Positions 13,680 through 21,992 of a DNA stretch of 23,117 nucleotides are shown here, piece by piece. The position numbers and the translations under genes were made by a program. The notes beneath the pieces were generated by a model that was not told the DNA's origin, did not search any database, and saw nothing but the letters and a program-made list of their open reading frames with translations. The DNA is from Thermoplasmata archaeon (GTDB taxonomy: Archaea; Thermoplasmatota; Thermoplasmata; Lutacidiplasmatales; UBA184): contig JAKAPG010000007.1 of the NCBI GenBank assembly GCA_021823085.1, positions 1-23,117 of the forward strand, in the 5' to 3' direction. Within the stretch, counting starts at the first letter, position 1, and the number at the start of each line of letters is the position of its first letter.

Positions 13680-15263
13680 CTAGTCCGGGCTCGTCCCGCG
13701 GGAGTCGGTGCCGCTCCGGTCCTCGGCTCCCTCGCTATCCCGGCCCGAGCAGGGGTGGAGATGGACGGGCGCCTTTACTTCGAACACCTCGCGGTAGACG
13801 TCGTCACCGAAGGCGGTCGAGAGGGGACGACCTTCGACCACCCGGAACGTCCGCGCCCCGTTTGGAAGCCGCTCGGCCCGCAGGAACCGGGCATCGGCTC
13901 TCCCTTCGCGGGCCACGCCCTCGGCAAAGTCGTAGAGAAAGGTCACGAAGAACACCTCGGCTCCGACCTCGAGCCAGGCCCGGGTGATTTGCCGAGCGAT
14001 CTCGGAACCTTCGCGCTCGTTCGTGGAGGCGAGGGACTCGTTCAGGAGCACGAGGCTCCCGGGGCGGAGCGCGCGGGCGATCGCTCCCAGACGCAGCAGC
14101 TCCTCCTCAAGCTTTCCGCGTCGTAGGCTGGGATCCTCGGCTCGCGGGAAGTGCGAGAAGAGGGAGGGCACGAGGTTCGCCGCGAAGCGCTCGGCCGGGA
14201 CGAACAATCCCGCCTGCATCAAGAGCTGGGCGAGTCCGACACTCCGCAAAAAGGTGGTCTTTCCACCTTGGTTGGCCCCCGTAATGAGGAAGAGCCGGGA
14301 TTCGCTCGCTTCGAGCGAGTTCGGGACGGCGGGGCGCTCGAGTTGGAGGGCGAGGCTCGGGTCGTAGAGCCCCCGAATCGATCGGTGGAGCGGGCCGAGG
14401 GGTCCCGGCACCGGAAAGCAGGTCGGAGCCCGGCGACGAGCGAGTTCCTCGGAGAGGTGAATCGCTCCTAGAAGGAATCCCAGCTCTCGCTGGAGCGACG
14501 TGAGGAAGTCCGAAACGTGGTCGACGGATTGGGCGAGGACCTGCGCCACCGGATCGATCCCCCGATCGATCAACTCGGATAGGAACCGGTGCCCGCTCTC
14601 GTCCCGCTCGGCCACGACGATGGTGTCGGGCGAGCGGCGGCGCCCGAGCAGCCGGCTCGTCCACCCCTTTCGGGGCAACGGGGGCTCCCGAAGGGAGTGC
14701 CCGGATCCACGCAGGCCGGGACCGAGCGAAGCGCTCATCCAGACCCCGCGCGGGAACCGCAGTTGGGCGAGGAGCCCGCGCAGGCGCTGCAAATAGGGCT
14801 CCTCGAGCTGATCGCGCGTCATTGCGAACAGGTGCTGGAAGCCCTCCGACCGGAACTCGGATGCGTAACGTTCGGCGAGGCTGCGGAGCGTGCCCAGGGT
14901 GCCGAGGAACCCGTCGAGGACCCGGATCGAGCGGGAGACGGACAGTTGGGGGGAGCGGCTCAGCGGCACCCACTCGCGATGTTCGGCCCGGATCGCGGCC
15001 GACGCCAGCGAGTACAACTCCCGGATCGCTGTGCCATTCGCCAGCGCGTCCCTCAGAACTCGCTGGCGGTAGAGGATGATGTCGGGGTCCGTGCATCCGC
15101 GTCGGAGCGTCTCGGATGCTACGTCGTGGATCGCCGCGTCGTCCCGGGCCATCACCCCGAGCAGGGTCTCCAGGTCGAGGTCCGCCCCGAGCGTTTCGGG
15201 AAAGGGAACGAGCATCGACGGGGTCACCGGGGCGCCCTCGGGGTACAGAAGTTGAACCCTCAT
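13680..15263 (-). CDS. MutS-like ATPase (second of a tandem pair)
   Basis: The 527-aa protein has a helical N-terminal two-thirds resembling the MutS core/lever region, then a MutS-type ABC ATPase. Walker A is GANQGGKTTFLR (329-340), followed by the MutS-specific GLAQLLMQAGLFVPAE stretch and a Walker B-like SLVLLNESLAST (403-413). The Walker B Asp is Asn408, with Glu409 kept. The N-terminal mismatch-recognition domain of MutS and the Smr nuclease of MutS2 are both absent. It therefore belongs to the MutS-related group of unknown function; DNA branch binding is conceivable but unproven. The ATG at 15263 overlaps the stop of the previous gene (ATGA). The C-terminal 30 residues are charged and low-complexity. 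Confidence 0.85.
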   Translation of the reverse strand: MRVQLLYPEGAPVTPSMLVPFPETLGADLDLETLLGVMARDDAAIHDVASETLRRGCTDPDIILYRQRVLRDALANGTAIRELYSLASAAIRAEHREWVPLSRSPQLSVSRSIRVLDGFLGTLGTLRSLAERYASEFRSEGFQHLFAMTRDQLEEPYLQRLRGLLAQLRFPRGVWMSASLGPGLRGSGHSLREPPLPRKGWTSRLLGRRRSPDTIVVAERDESGHRFLSELIDRGIDPVAQVLAQSVDHVSDFLTSLQRELGFLLGAIHLSEELARRRAPTCFPVPGPLGPLHRSIRGLYDPSLALQLERPAVPNSLEASESRLFLITGANQGGKTTFLRSVGLAQLLMQAGLFVPAERFAANLVPSLFSHFPRAEDPSLRRGKLEEELLRLGAIARALRPGSLVLLNESLASTNEREGSEIARQITRAWLEVGAEVFFVTFLYDFAEGVAREGRADARFLRAERLPNGARTFRVVEGRPLSTAFGDDVYREVFEVKAPVHLHPCSGRDSEGAEDRSGTDSRGTSPD

Positions 15264-16864
15264 CCGGACCTCGATGGGCGCAGCCGTTCGTAGCTGATCC
15301 CGTACTTCTCCGCCAGCGCAACCGCGTAGGCCCTACCCTCGGCCGGCTGCCGCACGACTCGGTACGTCCGCACCGTGGGATCGGCCGGGGAGACGGTCGC
15401 GACCATGCTGACGACCGACGGTCCGATCGTCGAGAGCTCATCTAAGAACGTGACGTAGACGCCCCGCGTCCCCTTCGCGAGAGCCCGGTCGAGGATGCGC
15501 CGGCCGAGCAGCAACCCGTCGGAGACGGTGGTGCTCGCGAACCCTTCGTTGACGACGAGGAGAGAGCGCTCGGTCGCGCGAGCGAGGATCTCGTGGAATC
15601 GATCCAGCTCATCGTGGAGACGTCCCCGCAGGTCCTCCGGGTGTTCTTCCCTCCCAAAGTGCGTATAGATCGCGTCGCACCAAGGGATCTGGGTGCGTGC
15701 GCCCGGGACCGGCAGGCCGAGGCGTCCGAGCGCATGCACCTGACCGAAGGCCCGGGCGAAGGTGGTCTTGCCTCCGCGGTTCGGCCCGGTCACGACGAAC
15801 AACCGCTCCGGGCCGGTCAGGCGGAAGTCGTTGACCACCACGGTGCCCCGTTCGCGCACCTGTCGGTCCGCGAGCGCGACGTCGAAGGTGTGCTCGGCGT
15901 AGATCTCCGGGGGCGAGTCCTGTACCTCGGGGTAACAAAATTCGAGGCCGGCGGCTCTCAGCGAAACGAGAAGGTCGAGGTAGGCGAGATAGAACTCGAC
16001 CTCCCGGTCGAACCGCACCAAGACCGGATCTCGGAACTCCGGACGCTCGTGAGGATAGCGGCTCAGGCGTGCGAACAGTTCGGGTTGGAACCGGACGACG
16101 ATCTCGAGGATTTGCGCTTCGATGTGGTTCATCTCGGGATCGCGCTCCCGGTAGTGGACGGGGGGATCCGTCACGTCGCCCGAGCGGAACCTATCGAAGA
16201 GCTGGGCCGCGTAGGTGCGGACCTCCGTCGCCCTGCGGAACGGCGCGACCGTGATCCGCGAGCCGCGTACGAAGAGCGAGTACGTGACTTCGTTGAGGTC
16301 GTGGCGAAGGGAACTTGTCTCCCGCGCGAACTCCCGGAATCCCGTTCCCGCTAGATGATTCCGAAGGTAGTCGACCAGTGCCCGCAGACCGCGCGAGCGG
16401 GGATCGGCCCTTTCGAGGTCCGCGGCCAGTGCGGTCACCGTAGCCGCGTACGCCCCGGCCGCCTCCAGGTGCCAGGAAGCCGCCTGGCGGAGGTTCCTCA
16501 ACTTCTGGCTTCGGAGCAACTGCTCCCGGACGGCCCGCATCCCCTGAGCGAAGGCATCGACCGCTCGCCGGACCTCGACCCGTTCTAGGTCCCGGCAGAT
16601 CTCCTGGCGGTAGGCAACCGCCGACGCGCACGGGGGGATGCGGGCGAAGAGAGGCAGGAGGTCGTATTCCTCCCGCCCTACGGTGAGCCGTTGGACCACC
16701 GGCTCGAGGCCGAGGTCACGGAAACACTCTGTAGCCGCGGCCGGGGCCGCGACGTCGGGTGTCGCCTCGGTTTCATCGAGCACACCGGTGAATCCCACGG
16801 CACCGCCGAGGGGGGATCCCCCGCGCCCCACCGATCGTACGCTCCCGCCGGGCGTTGCGCTCAT
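15260..16864 (-). CDS. MutS-like ATPase (first of a tandem pair)
   Basis: The 534-aa protein from ATG 16864 has a variable N-terminus, a helical core (about 80-310) and a C-terminal MutS-type ATPase. Walker A is TGPNRGGKTTFAR (359-371), an AFGQVHALGRLGLPVPG helix follows, Walker B is LLVVNEGFAST (435-445) with Asn439 for Asp, and a TFLDEL strand lies downstream. It differs clearly from the neighbouring MutS-like protein, so the pair could form a heterodimer, as eukaryotic MutS homologues do. It has no mismatch-recognition or endonuclease domain. ATG 16864 overlaps the stop of the GTPase gene (TGATG), which argues against the longer upstream frame; that frame is arginine-rich and lies inside the GTPase gene. 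Confidence 0.85.
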   Translation of the reverse strand: MSATPGGSVRSVGRGGSPLGGAVGFTGVLDETEATPDVAAPAAATECFRDLGLEPVVQRLTVGREEYDLLPLFARIPPCASAVAYRQEICRDLERVEVRRAVDAFAQGMRAVREQLLRSQKLRNLRQAASWHLEAAGAYAATVTALAADLERADPRSRGLRALVDYLRNHLAGTGFREFARETSSLRHDLNEVTYSLFVRGSRITVAPFRRATEVRTYAAQLFDRFRSGDVTDPPVHYRERDPEMNHIEAQILEIVVRFQPELFARLSRYPHERPEFRDPVLVRFDREVEFYLAYLDLLVSLRAAGLEFCYPEVQDSPPEIYAEHTFDVALADRQVRERGTVVVNDFRLTGPERLFVVTGPNRGGKTTFARAFGQVHALGRLGLPVPGARTQIPWCDAIYTHFGREEHPEDLRGRLHDELDRFHEILARATERSLLVVNEGFASTTVSDGLLLGRRILDRALAKGTRGVYVTFLDELSTIGPSVVSMVATVSPADPTVRTYRVVRQPAEGRAYAVALAEKYGISYERLRPSRSG

Positions 16865-18663
16865 CAGCCCGGCCCGACGGATGCGGAGGGGGGGGAGGGC
16901 CGAACGGTCTCGCCAAGGCCCGGTGCTGCGTTCGCCCGGCGCTCGATCGCTTCCACCCGCTCGTGCCAGCGTTCCATGTCCGCGCGCCATCGTTCCCGGC
17001 GCACTTGGTCCCCGGCGTGCTGGGCCCGTCCCTGTTGCAACGCGAGCTCGATCTCCCGGAGGTTCTGTTCCAGTTGCTGCGCGACCTGTTCCTTGAGAGC
17101 GTGCCAGGATCGATGGATGCGCTCGACCAGGTCCGCGCGAATGCGCCCGGACTGAGCGTCGAGCTCGTCGGCCACGAGCGTGGACAGTTGGGTTCGGATC
17201 CTTTGGCGCACGAGCCCTGCCGGAAGGAAGAGGACGGTCTGGCCCGCGAGCGTGCCATCGTAGCGTCCTTCGATGTGGTCCGTGTAGTGCCGGGCGTGGG
17301 CTAACTCGGTAGCGAACGCGATGGGGTCCATCTGCACCCCGAACTCTTGACGCACGAGCTCGGACATCTCCCGGGTCCAACGACCCAGCCGTCGCTCGAA
17401 CTGGGAGGCCATCTGCTCCAAGGACGCCGTCGCCTCACGGGTCAAGGTGTCGCGTAGATGCGTAATGACCGGCCCCAGTCGCTCGCGGAGCCGGCGATCG
17501 AACTCACGGACGAAGGTGCTGCCGAAGCCCGCAGGGATCGAGCCGAGGCCCGCCTCGAGCGCATGGACGATGGATGGGGCTTCTCCCCCCGTCAACTGTC
17601 GGAGCCGCCCCGGCAGGCCCTGGCAGAGCCGTTCGATCTCTTCGTTGAGGAGGGCTTGGGTGGCCCTATGCTCGGACCGGATCTCGGCAATCCCTTGCTC
17701 GAGCGCCATCAGCTTTTCGTCGTACTCCTGCTCCGAAAGGGAGGAAGTACGCAGCGCGAGCTCGATGGTCCCTCGTAGGCGCGCGCCGAACTGCCGAGTT
17801 CGGGCACGAGCGACGGCCCGGAGCGACTCCACCCGGCCCGGGCCGACGAACCGATGTAGGTCGTCCCAGAGCGCCTGTAGACCGGATCGGGCCCAGGCCG
17901 CTGGTGTGCGGACGCCCCCACCCGCGAGCGCGTCCCGCGCGGAGGTCGGGTAGATGCGCGCCGAGGCAAATCCGCAGCGCTCGCGGAGGATCTCGTCCAG
18001 GTACTGGAGGAGTTCCGCCCGGTTGTCGGGGGAGAGGAGGTCGACCTTGTTGAGAACGAAGAAGAACTTCGCCGCGTGCGACGACGCTTCGGAGAGGAAG
18101 GCGATCTCGTCCGCGGTCACCGAGGGGTCGGGCGACAGAACGAAGATCGCCGCATCGGCGCTCGGCAAGAGCTCGCGAGCGGCCCTCGTGTTGGCGTCGT
18201 GGGGAGAGCCGATCCCCGGACTGTCGACGAAGGTGATCCCCTCGGCCCAGTCCGGCAACGGCGCGGCGATGACCACCCGCGTGACGCCCCGGCGGTTTCC
18301 CGCGTTCCTCTTCTCGGAAACGTACTCGGAGACATGCGAGAGCGGGATGGTTCGCGAACTGCCTCCCGCCTCCAGTACAGTGGCTCCTTCCTCTCCCCGG
18401 ACGAGGGCGGTGGCTACCGCCGTCATCGGAAGGACTCCGGTTGGGAACAGCTCCCGGCCCGCGATGGCGTTGAGGAGCGAGGACTTTCCACGCTTGAACT
18501 GTCCTAGGACGACGATCGTGAGCTCGCCCCGAGCGAGCGACTCCGATGCCCGGTGGATCTCCCCGGCCAGTTGCGGCAAAGCCGCCACGTGGGCGATCGA
18601 TTCGAGCTCACGCAGGTCCGCGTCGATAGCGGGCGCTTCGGTGCAGGGGGCCGGGGGGCTCAT
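16864..18663 (-). CDS. Dynamin-like GTPase
   Basis: The 599-aa protein has a large-GTPase domain: G1 GQFKRGKSS (54-62), G2 threonine in PMTAVAT (79-85), G3 DSPG (147-150) and G4 NKVD (205-208). The GQFKRGKSSLLNA form of G1 is characteristic of bacterial dynamin-like proteins. A long helical stalk follows (about 290-580), with a hydrophobic patch GQTVLFLPAGLV near residue 480 that could act as a membrane paddle. Such GTPases remodel or tether membranes; some act in stress or phage responses. Here the gene leads an overlapping operon with two MutS-like ATPases, so a membrane-DNA link can be imagined but not shown. ATG 18663 is the natural start; no good TATA box is seen upstream. Confidence 0.88.
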   Translation of the reverse strand: MSPPAPCTEAPAIDADLRELESIAHVAALPQLAGEIHRASESLARGELTIVVLGQFKRGKSSLLNAIAGRELFPTGVLPMTAVATALVRGEEGATVLEAGGSSRTIPLSHVSEYVSEKRNAGNRRGVTRVVIAAPLPDWAEGITFVDSPGIGSPHDANTRAARELLPSADAAIFVLSPDPSVTADEIAFLSEASSHAAKFFFVLNKVDLLSPDNRAELLQYLDEILRERCGFASARIYPTSARDALAGGGVRTPAAWARSGLQALWDDLHRFVGPGRVESLRAVARARTRQFGARLRGTIELALRTSSLSEQEYDEKLMALEQGIAEIRSEHRATQALLNEEIERLCQGLPGRLRQLTGGEAPSIVHALEAGLGSIPAGFGSTFVREFDRRLRERLGPVITHLRDTLTREATASLEQMASQFERRLGRWTREMSELVRQEFGVQMDPIAFATELAHARHYTDHIEGRYDGTLAGQTVLFLPAGLVRQRIRTQLSTLVADELDAQSGRIRADLVERIHRSWHALKEQVAQQLEQNLREIELALQQGRAQHAGDQVRRERWRADMERWHERVEAIERRANAAPGLGETVRPSPPSASVGPG

Positions 18664-18820
18664 GCGGGTCTCCGATAGGAGCCATCATCCGCATGGCGGC
18701 AATTCTGGCGGGCCCCATCGCCGATCCCGATCACGATTCTCCCGCTAAAGATGCTTTCGCATCCCCACGCTCGCCGATGGGCTACGACCGGGAAGGCCCC
18801 GGTTTTCGGCATCATCGGTC

Positions 18821-18830
18821 CTAAAATACT
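18821..18830 (+). promoter_or_regulatory. TATA-like element of the Hyf-like operon
   Basis: CTAAAATACT is the best AT-rich patch before the operon. With usual archaeal spacing, transcription would start near 18850, giving a leader of roughly 105 bases before ATG 18956. This differs from the leaderless layout of other genes here and puts the hairpin at 18866 inside the transcript. Confidence 0.45.
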
Positions 18831-18865
18831 CGAGCTGTGTGGGTTCACGCACGACGGAGGCGTCC

Positions 18866-18893
18866 GTCGGTCGGCGGGCTTGGCCCGACCGAC
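18866..18893 (+). promoter_or_regulatory. Hairpin in the leader of the Hyf-like operon
   Basis: GTCGGTCGG (18866-18874) pairs perfectly with CCGACCGAC (18885-18893) across a 10-base loop; an alternative fold adds an inner GGGC-TTG-GCCC stem. It lies about 62 bases before the start codon and shortly after the predicted transcription start. It could be a leader regulatory structure or an operator; I recognise no riboswitch class. Confidence 0.45.
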
Positions 18894-18955
18894 AACTGCC
18901 CTTGGACCGCAGGGGCCAATGACGCCTACCTCCCGAAGTCAGGAAGGCAGGCATC

Positions 18956-19912
18956 ATGGACCTCAGCGCGGCGGCTGTCGTTGTACTTCAGGCCGGCGCG
19001 GTCCTCCTCCTAGCTCCGCTCTTTGCGGGGATCGCCGCGCGGTGGAAGGCGTGGACCGAGTCCCGAACGGGGCCGCCGGTGCTCCAGCCGTACCACGACC
19101 TGGTCAAGTACCTCCGCAAAGAAGTGGTACTGCCGACCGGCGCGTCGCGAGTCTTCATCGCGGCTCCGACGGTCGCCTTCGCCGCGTACGTGGTCATCTC
19201 GGTCGTCCTGCCTATCGCCACGCCCTACCCGATCGAGGTGGCGTCGCTGGTCGATTTCCTGGGAGGCGCCTTGCTCTTCGGACTCGCAGCGGTAGTGACG
19301 CTCCTCGCCGCTATCGACTCCGGTAGCAACTTTCCCGCCCTCGGTGCGAGCCGTGCCGTGTCGTTCGCCGCGCTGGCCGAACCGACCCTCATCATCGTCT
19401 TCTTTGGCGTGGCCGTGATCTCGGGAACGAACAACCCGTACGTCACCAACAACGTCCTGGCCTCCTCGCTGAACGCCTACCTGAGCCCCACGCACCTTCT
19501 CGTGATGGCCGCCTTCTTTCTCCTGCTCCTGTTCGAGACCGGCAAGCTTCCGGTCGAGAGCAGCGGACTCGGCGAGTTCGGGATGCTGGACGAGGGTCGC
19601 ACGTTCGAGCACTCGGGCCGGTTGCTCGGCCTATTTCGATGGAACGGCTGGCTCAAGCAGTTCTTGCTCTACGCGGTGTTCCTCAACGTCTTCGCGCTAC
19701 CGTGGGGGATGCTCTCGCAGCCGACGGTCGCGGCCGCGGGCTTCAATCTGATCGTTCTCGCCGCAAAGATGCTCCTGCTCGTTGTCGTGCTGGTCTTCCT
19801 CGAGGCGACGCTCGCTAAGATCCGCCTGTTCAAGATCCGCGACTATCTCGCAGTCAGCTTCTCCCTGGCCATCCTCGCGCTGTTCGCCTTCGCGGTCCTC
19901 GGGGGCGCGTGA
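18956..19912 (+). CDS. HyfC/HycD-like (NuoH-type) membrane subunit
   Basis: The 318-aa protein has about eight membrane helices and NuoH/HyfC signatures: LQPYHDLVKYLRKE (43-56), typical of HyfC/HycD/EchB, and FETGKLPVESSGLGEFGMLDEGRTFEHSGRLLGL (193-226), where the acidic cytoplasmic loop of the quinone/proton entry region lies. It links the peripheral arm to the ion-pumping subunits of group 4 hydrogenase-like complexes and complex I. The LQPYxDLxKxLRK form points to the Hyf/Hyc side of the family, not NuoH or FpoH. ATG 18956 follows GGAAGGCAGG. It is the first gene of a coupled operon; a hyfB homologue, usually upstream, is missing here. Confidence 0.9.
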   Translation: MDLSAAAVVVLQAGAVLLLAPLFAGIAARWKAWTESRTGPPVLQPYHDLVKYLRKEVVLPTGASRVFIAAPTVAFAAYVVISVVLPIATPYPIEVASLVDFLGGALLFGLAAVVTLLAAIDSGSNFPALGASRAVSFAALAEPTLIIVFFGVAVISGTNNPYVTNNVLASSLNAYLSPTHLLVMAAFFLLLLFETGKLPVESSGLGEFGMLDEGRTFEHSGRLLGLFRWNGWLKQFLLYAVFLNVFALPWGMLSQPTVAAAGFNLIVLAAKMLLLVVVLVFLEATLAKIRLFKIRDYLAVSFSLAILALFAFAVLGGA

Positions 19913-20565
19913 GCATGGATAGCACGATCACCATCGAGGCTCTTCTTGGAATAGGAATGCTCCTGACCGCGCTCTACCTGCAGGCGGAGTCGTTCCTCGA
20001 CCCGATGGTCCGAGCCGTGGCCGTCCAATCGTTGCTCTTGGCCGGCTTGCTCCTCTGGCTCGCCTACGTGGACCGCGATGTCGACCTCGTGATCGTCGCA
20101 GCCCTGGTGGTCGCGCTCCGTGTCGCCGTGATTCCCTACATTCTCCAGCGCCAGATCCGCGCGTTCCACTGGCGCGCGAGAGAGGTGCGGGCCGCGCATC
20201 GCGTCGCCGGGCATGCGCTCGCGGCCGTGGCGCTCGCCATCGTTGCCTGGTTCATCTTCCAGGAGACGCTCGCGCCGGCGCTTCCGGACCTCCCCGGGAT
20301 CGCCCTGCCCTTCGTCCTGCTCGCGGAAGGCCTGTTGCTGCTCGCCACCCGGACGAACACGCTCGCGCAGGTCATCGGCTACATCGAAGAGGAGAACGCG
20401 GTCGTCTACGCCGGGGTGCTGTTCGTCGCCGCGTTCCCCCTGCTCATCGAGATGGTCGTCTTCCTCGACGTGCTCGGCGTGATCCTTGTCGCCGTGATCC
20501 TCTCCTTCCAGCGCACGGTGATCGGCATCCCCGAAGAGGAGCTGATGGAGGAACTGTCGGGATGA
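19909..20565 (+). CDS. HyfE-like (NuoK-type) membrane subunit
   Basis: The 218-aa protein has about seven hydrophobic segments and the HyfE pattern RTNTLAQVIGYIEEENAVVYAGV (148-170), in which the acidic pair and Asn correspond to the QxxGxxxxENG region of HyfE. HyfE is the NuoK-like subunit fused to extra helices in group 4 membrane complexes. Two starts are possible: GTG 19909, overlapping the previous stop as GTGA, or ATG 19915 two codons later. The product ends in the acidic tail PEEELMEELSG. It overlaps the next gene through ATGA. The assignment relies on this motif, size and operon order. Confidence 0.82.
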   Translation: MSMDSTITIEALLGIGMLLTALYLQAESFLDPMVRAVAVQSLLLAGLLLWLAYVDRDVDLVIVAALVVALRVAVIPYILQRQIRAFHWRAREVRAAHRVAGHALAAVALAIVAWFIFQETLAPALPDLPGIALPFVLLAEGLLLLATRTNTLAQVIGYIEEENAVVYAGVLFVAAFPLLIEMVVFLDVLGVILVAVILSFQRTVIGIPEEELMEELSG

Positions 20566-21992
20566 GCGCGACCCTCGCCGAGACGTGGTTCCTCCTCGCC
20601 TTGCTCGCTCCCGTAGCGGGGAGCCTCCTGGCCCTGCACCCGTCGCCCACGATCAGCGAGGCGGCGGCCCGCGCCGCCTCCGTGATCGCCTGGGTTGGGG
20701 CGGTCGGACTGCTCGTCTCGGGCACCGCGCAACAGTGGATCGGCTATTTCGGCGTGGATTCCGTCAGCGATCTCTTCGTCTTCCTCGTCGCGTCGATCTA
20801 TGCGCTCTCCGTCTGGTACTCCCGGGCGTATCTCCGATCGGTCCACACTCCGTTCCTCACGCCCCAGCGCTACTACGCCCTTCTCGCCGCGTTCGCGTTC
20901 GCCATGATCCTCACCCTCACCGTTTCCGACCTGGGGTTGATGTGGATCGGCGTCGAGGCGACGACGGTCGCGAGCGCTCTGTTGATCGTCCTCGAGCGCA
21001 AGCCGACGAGCGTCGAGGCGGCCTGGCGCTACACGATCATCGCCTCCGCCGGCCTCACGATCGCGCTCTTCGGGCTCTTGCTGCTGTATCGGGCCGCGGG
21101 ATCCTTGAATGCGTTCGCCTTGGCCGCCAACCCGCTACCGGCAACGCTCACGCTCACCACCGCGGTCGCGCTCGCGCTGGTGGGCTACGGAACCAAGGTC
21201 GGGCTCTTCCCGATGCACACGTGGTTGCCGGATGCGCACTCGGAGGCGCCGTCGCCGGTCTCGGCCATGTTCTCGGGCGTCTTGCTACCCACCGCGCTCT
21301 ACGCTTTCCTCCGGGTCTACGCGGTGATCGCGGCCCCGGTCCCGTTCCCCCTCCGCACGCTGGTCGTCGTGTTCGGCCTGCTCACGGCGGTCGTAGCGGC
21401 CTTCCTCCTGCAACGGCAGCGCTCGTACAAGCGGCTGTTCGCCTATTCGAGCATGGAGGTCATGGGCCTCGCGATCGTGGGGATCGGCGTCGGAGGGGTC
21501 GCCCTCTACGGCGCCCTCCTGCTCGTGGTCGCCCATGCGTTCGCGAAGGCGGCCGCGTTCTACACCTCGGGCAACGTCCTTCGGCGAACCGGGACTACCG
21601 ACATTGATCGAGTGCGATCGATCCGGGAGCGCTGGCCGTGGACCGGGGGCACATGGATCGCCTCGGCCGTCGCGGTCACGGGTGCCCCTCCGTTCGGGAC
21701 CTTCGTCGGGGAGCTCCTGATCCTCGCCGGATCCGTGGCCATGGGGCTGTACTGGGTCGCCGGGATCGCCGGGGCCGCCATCACGCTCGCCTTCCTCGGG
21801 GTGAACATCCAGGTGGGCCGGATGGTCTTCGGGTCCTCCGACCGGACCTACCTGCGTCAGGAGGACCCGGCGCGGGAGCTGTGGGCACCCCTGGCGGGCC
21901 TTGGGGTCGCGCTCGCGCTCGGCCTCATCGCGATCCCCTACCTCGCGCCCGCGATCCAAGCGGCAAGTCGATTCCTGGGAGGCGGCTCATGA
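20562..21992 (+). CDS. HyfF-like (NuoL/M/N, Mrp antiporter-type) proton-pumping subunit
   Basis: The 476-aa polytopic protein carries the antiporter-type core: Glu132 in MWIGVEATTVASALL (TM5 glutamate), GYGTKVGLFPMHTWLPDAHSEAPSPVSA (208-235) with Lys212, a YKRLFAYSSMEVMGL block and VAHAFAKAAAFYTSGN with a further lysine. These charged residues form the ion path in NuoL/M/N-type subunits. The motifs and length fit HyfF. It would translocate H+ or Na+ coupled to electron transfer in the peripheral arm. It shares ATGA overlaps with the genes on both sides. Confidence 0.92.
   Translation: MSATLAETWFLLALLAPVAGSLLALHPSPTISEAAARAASVIAWVGAVGLLVSGTAQQWIGYFGVDSVSDLFVFLVASIYALSVWYSRAYLRSVHTPFLTPQRYYALLAAFAFAMILTLTVSDLGLMWIGVEATTVASALLIVLERKPTSVEAAWRYTIIASAGLTIALFGLLLLYRAAGSLNAFALAANPLPATLTLTTAVALALVGYGTKVGLFPMHTWLPDAHSEAPSPVSAMFSGVLLPTALYAFLRVYAVIAAPVPFPLRTLVVVFGLLTAVVAAFLLQRQRSYKRLFAYSSMEVMGLAIVGIGVGGVALYGALLLVVAHAFAKAAAFYTSGNVLRRTGTTDIDRVRSIRERWPWTGGTWIASAVAVTGAPPFGTFVGELLILAGSVAMGLYWVAGIAGAAITLAFLGVNIQVGRMVFGSSDRTYLRQEDPARELWAPLAGLGVALALGLIAIPYLAPAIQAASRFLGGGS

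Larger units (their letters stand above)
18664..18955. other. Divergent intergenic region between the GTPase operon and the Hyf-like operon
   Basis: This 292-base gap has no convincing gene. Its right half contains a TATA-like element and a strong hairpin (listed separately) that should form the promoter and leader of the Hyf-like operon. Its left half should contain the promoter of the GTPase operon; AATTCTG around 18700-18706 is the only slightly AT-rich candidate. Frames crossing the region have poor composition. Confidence 0.6.

Noticed and set aside
16865..17380. N-terminal extension of the first MutS-like protein by about 170 residues
   Set aside because: The extension is Arg/Ala-rich, lies inside the GTPase gene in another frame, and ATG 16864 forms a clean TGATG coupling site.
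18751..19326. 191-codon plus-strand frame across the Hyf promoter region
   Set aside because: It covers the TATA box and hairpin, runs into hyfC in another frame and has shadow composition.
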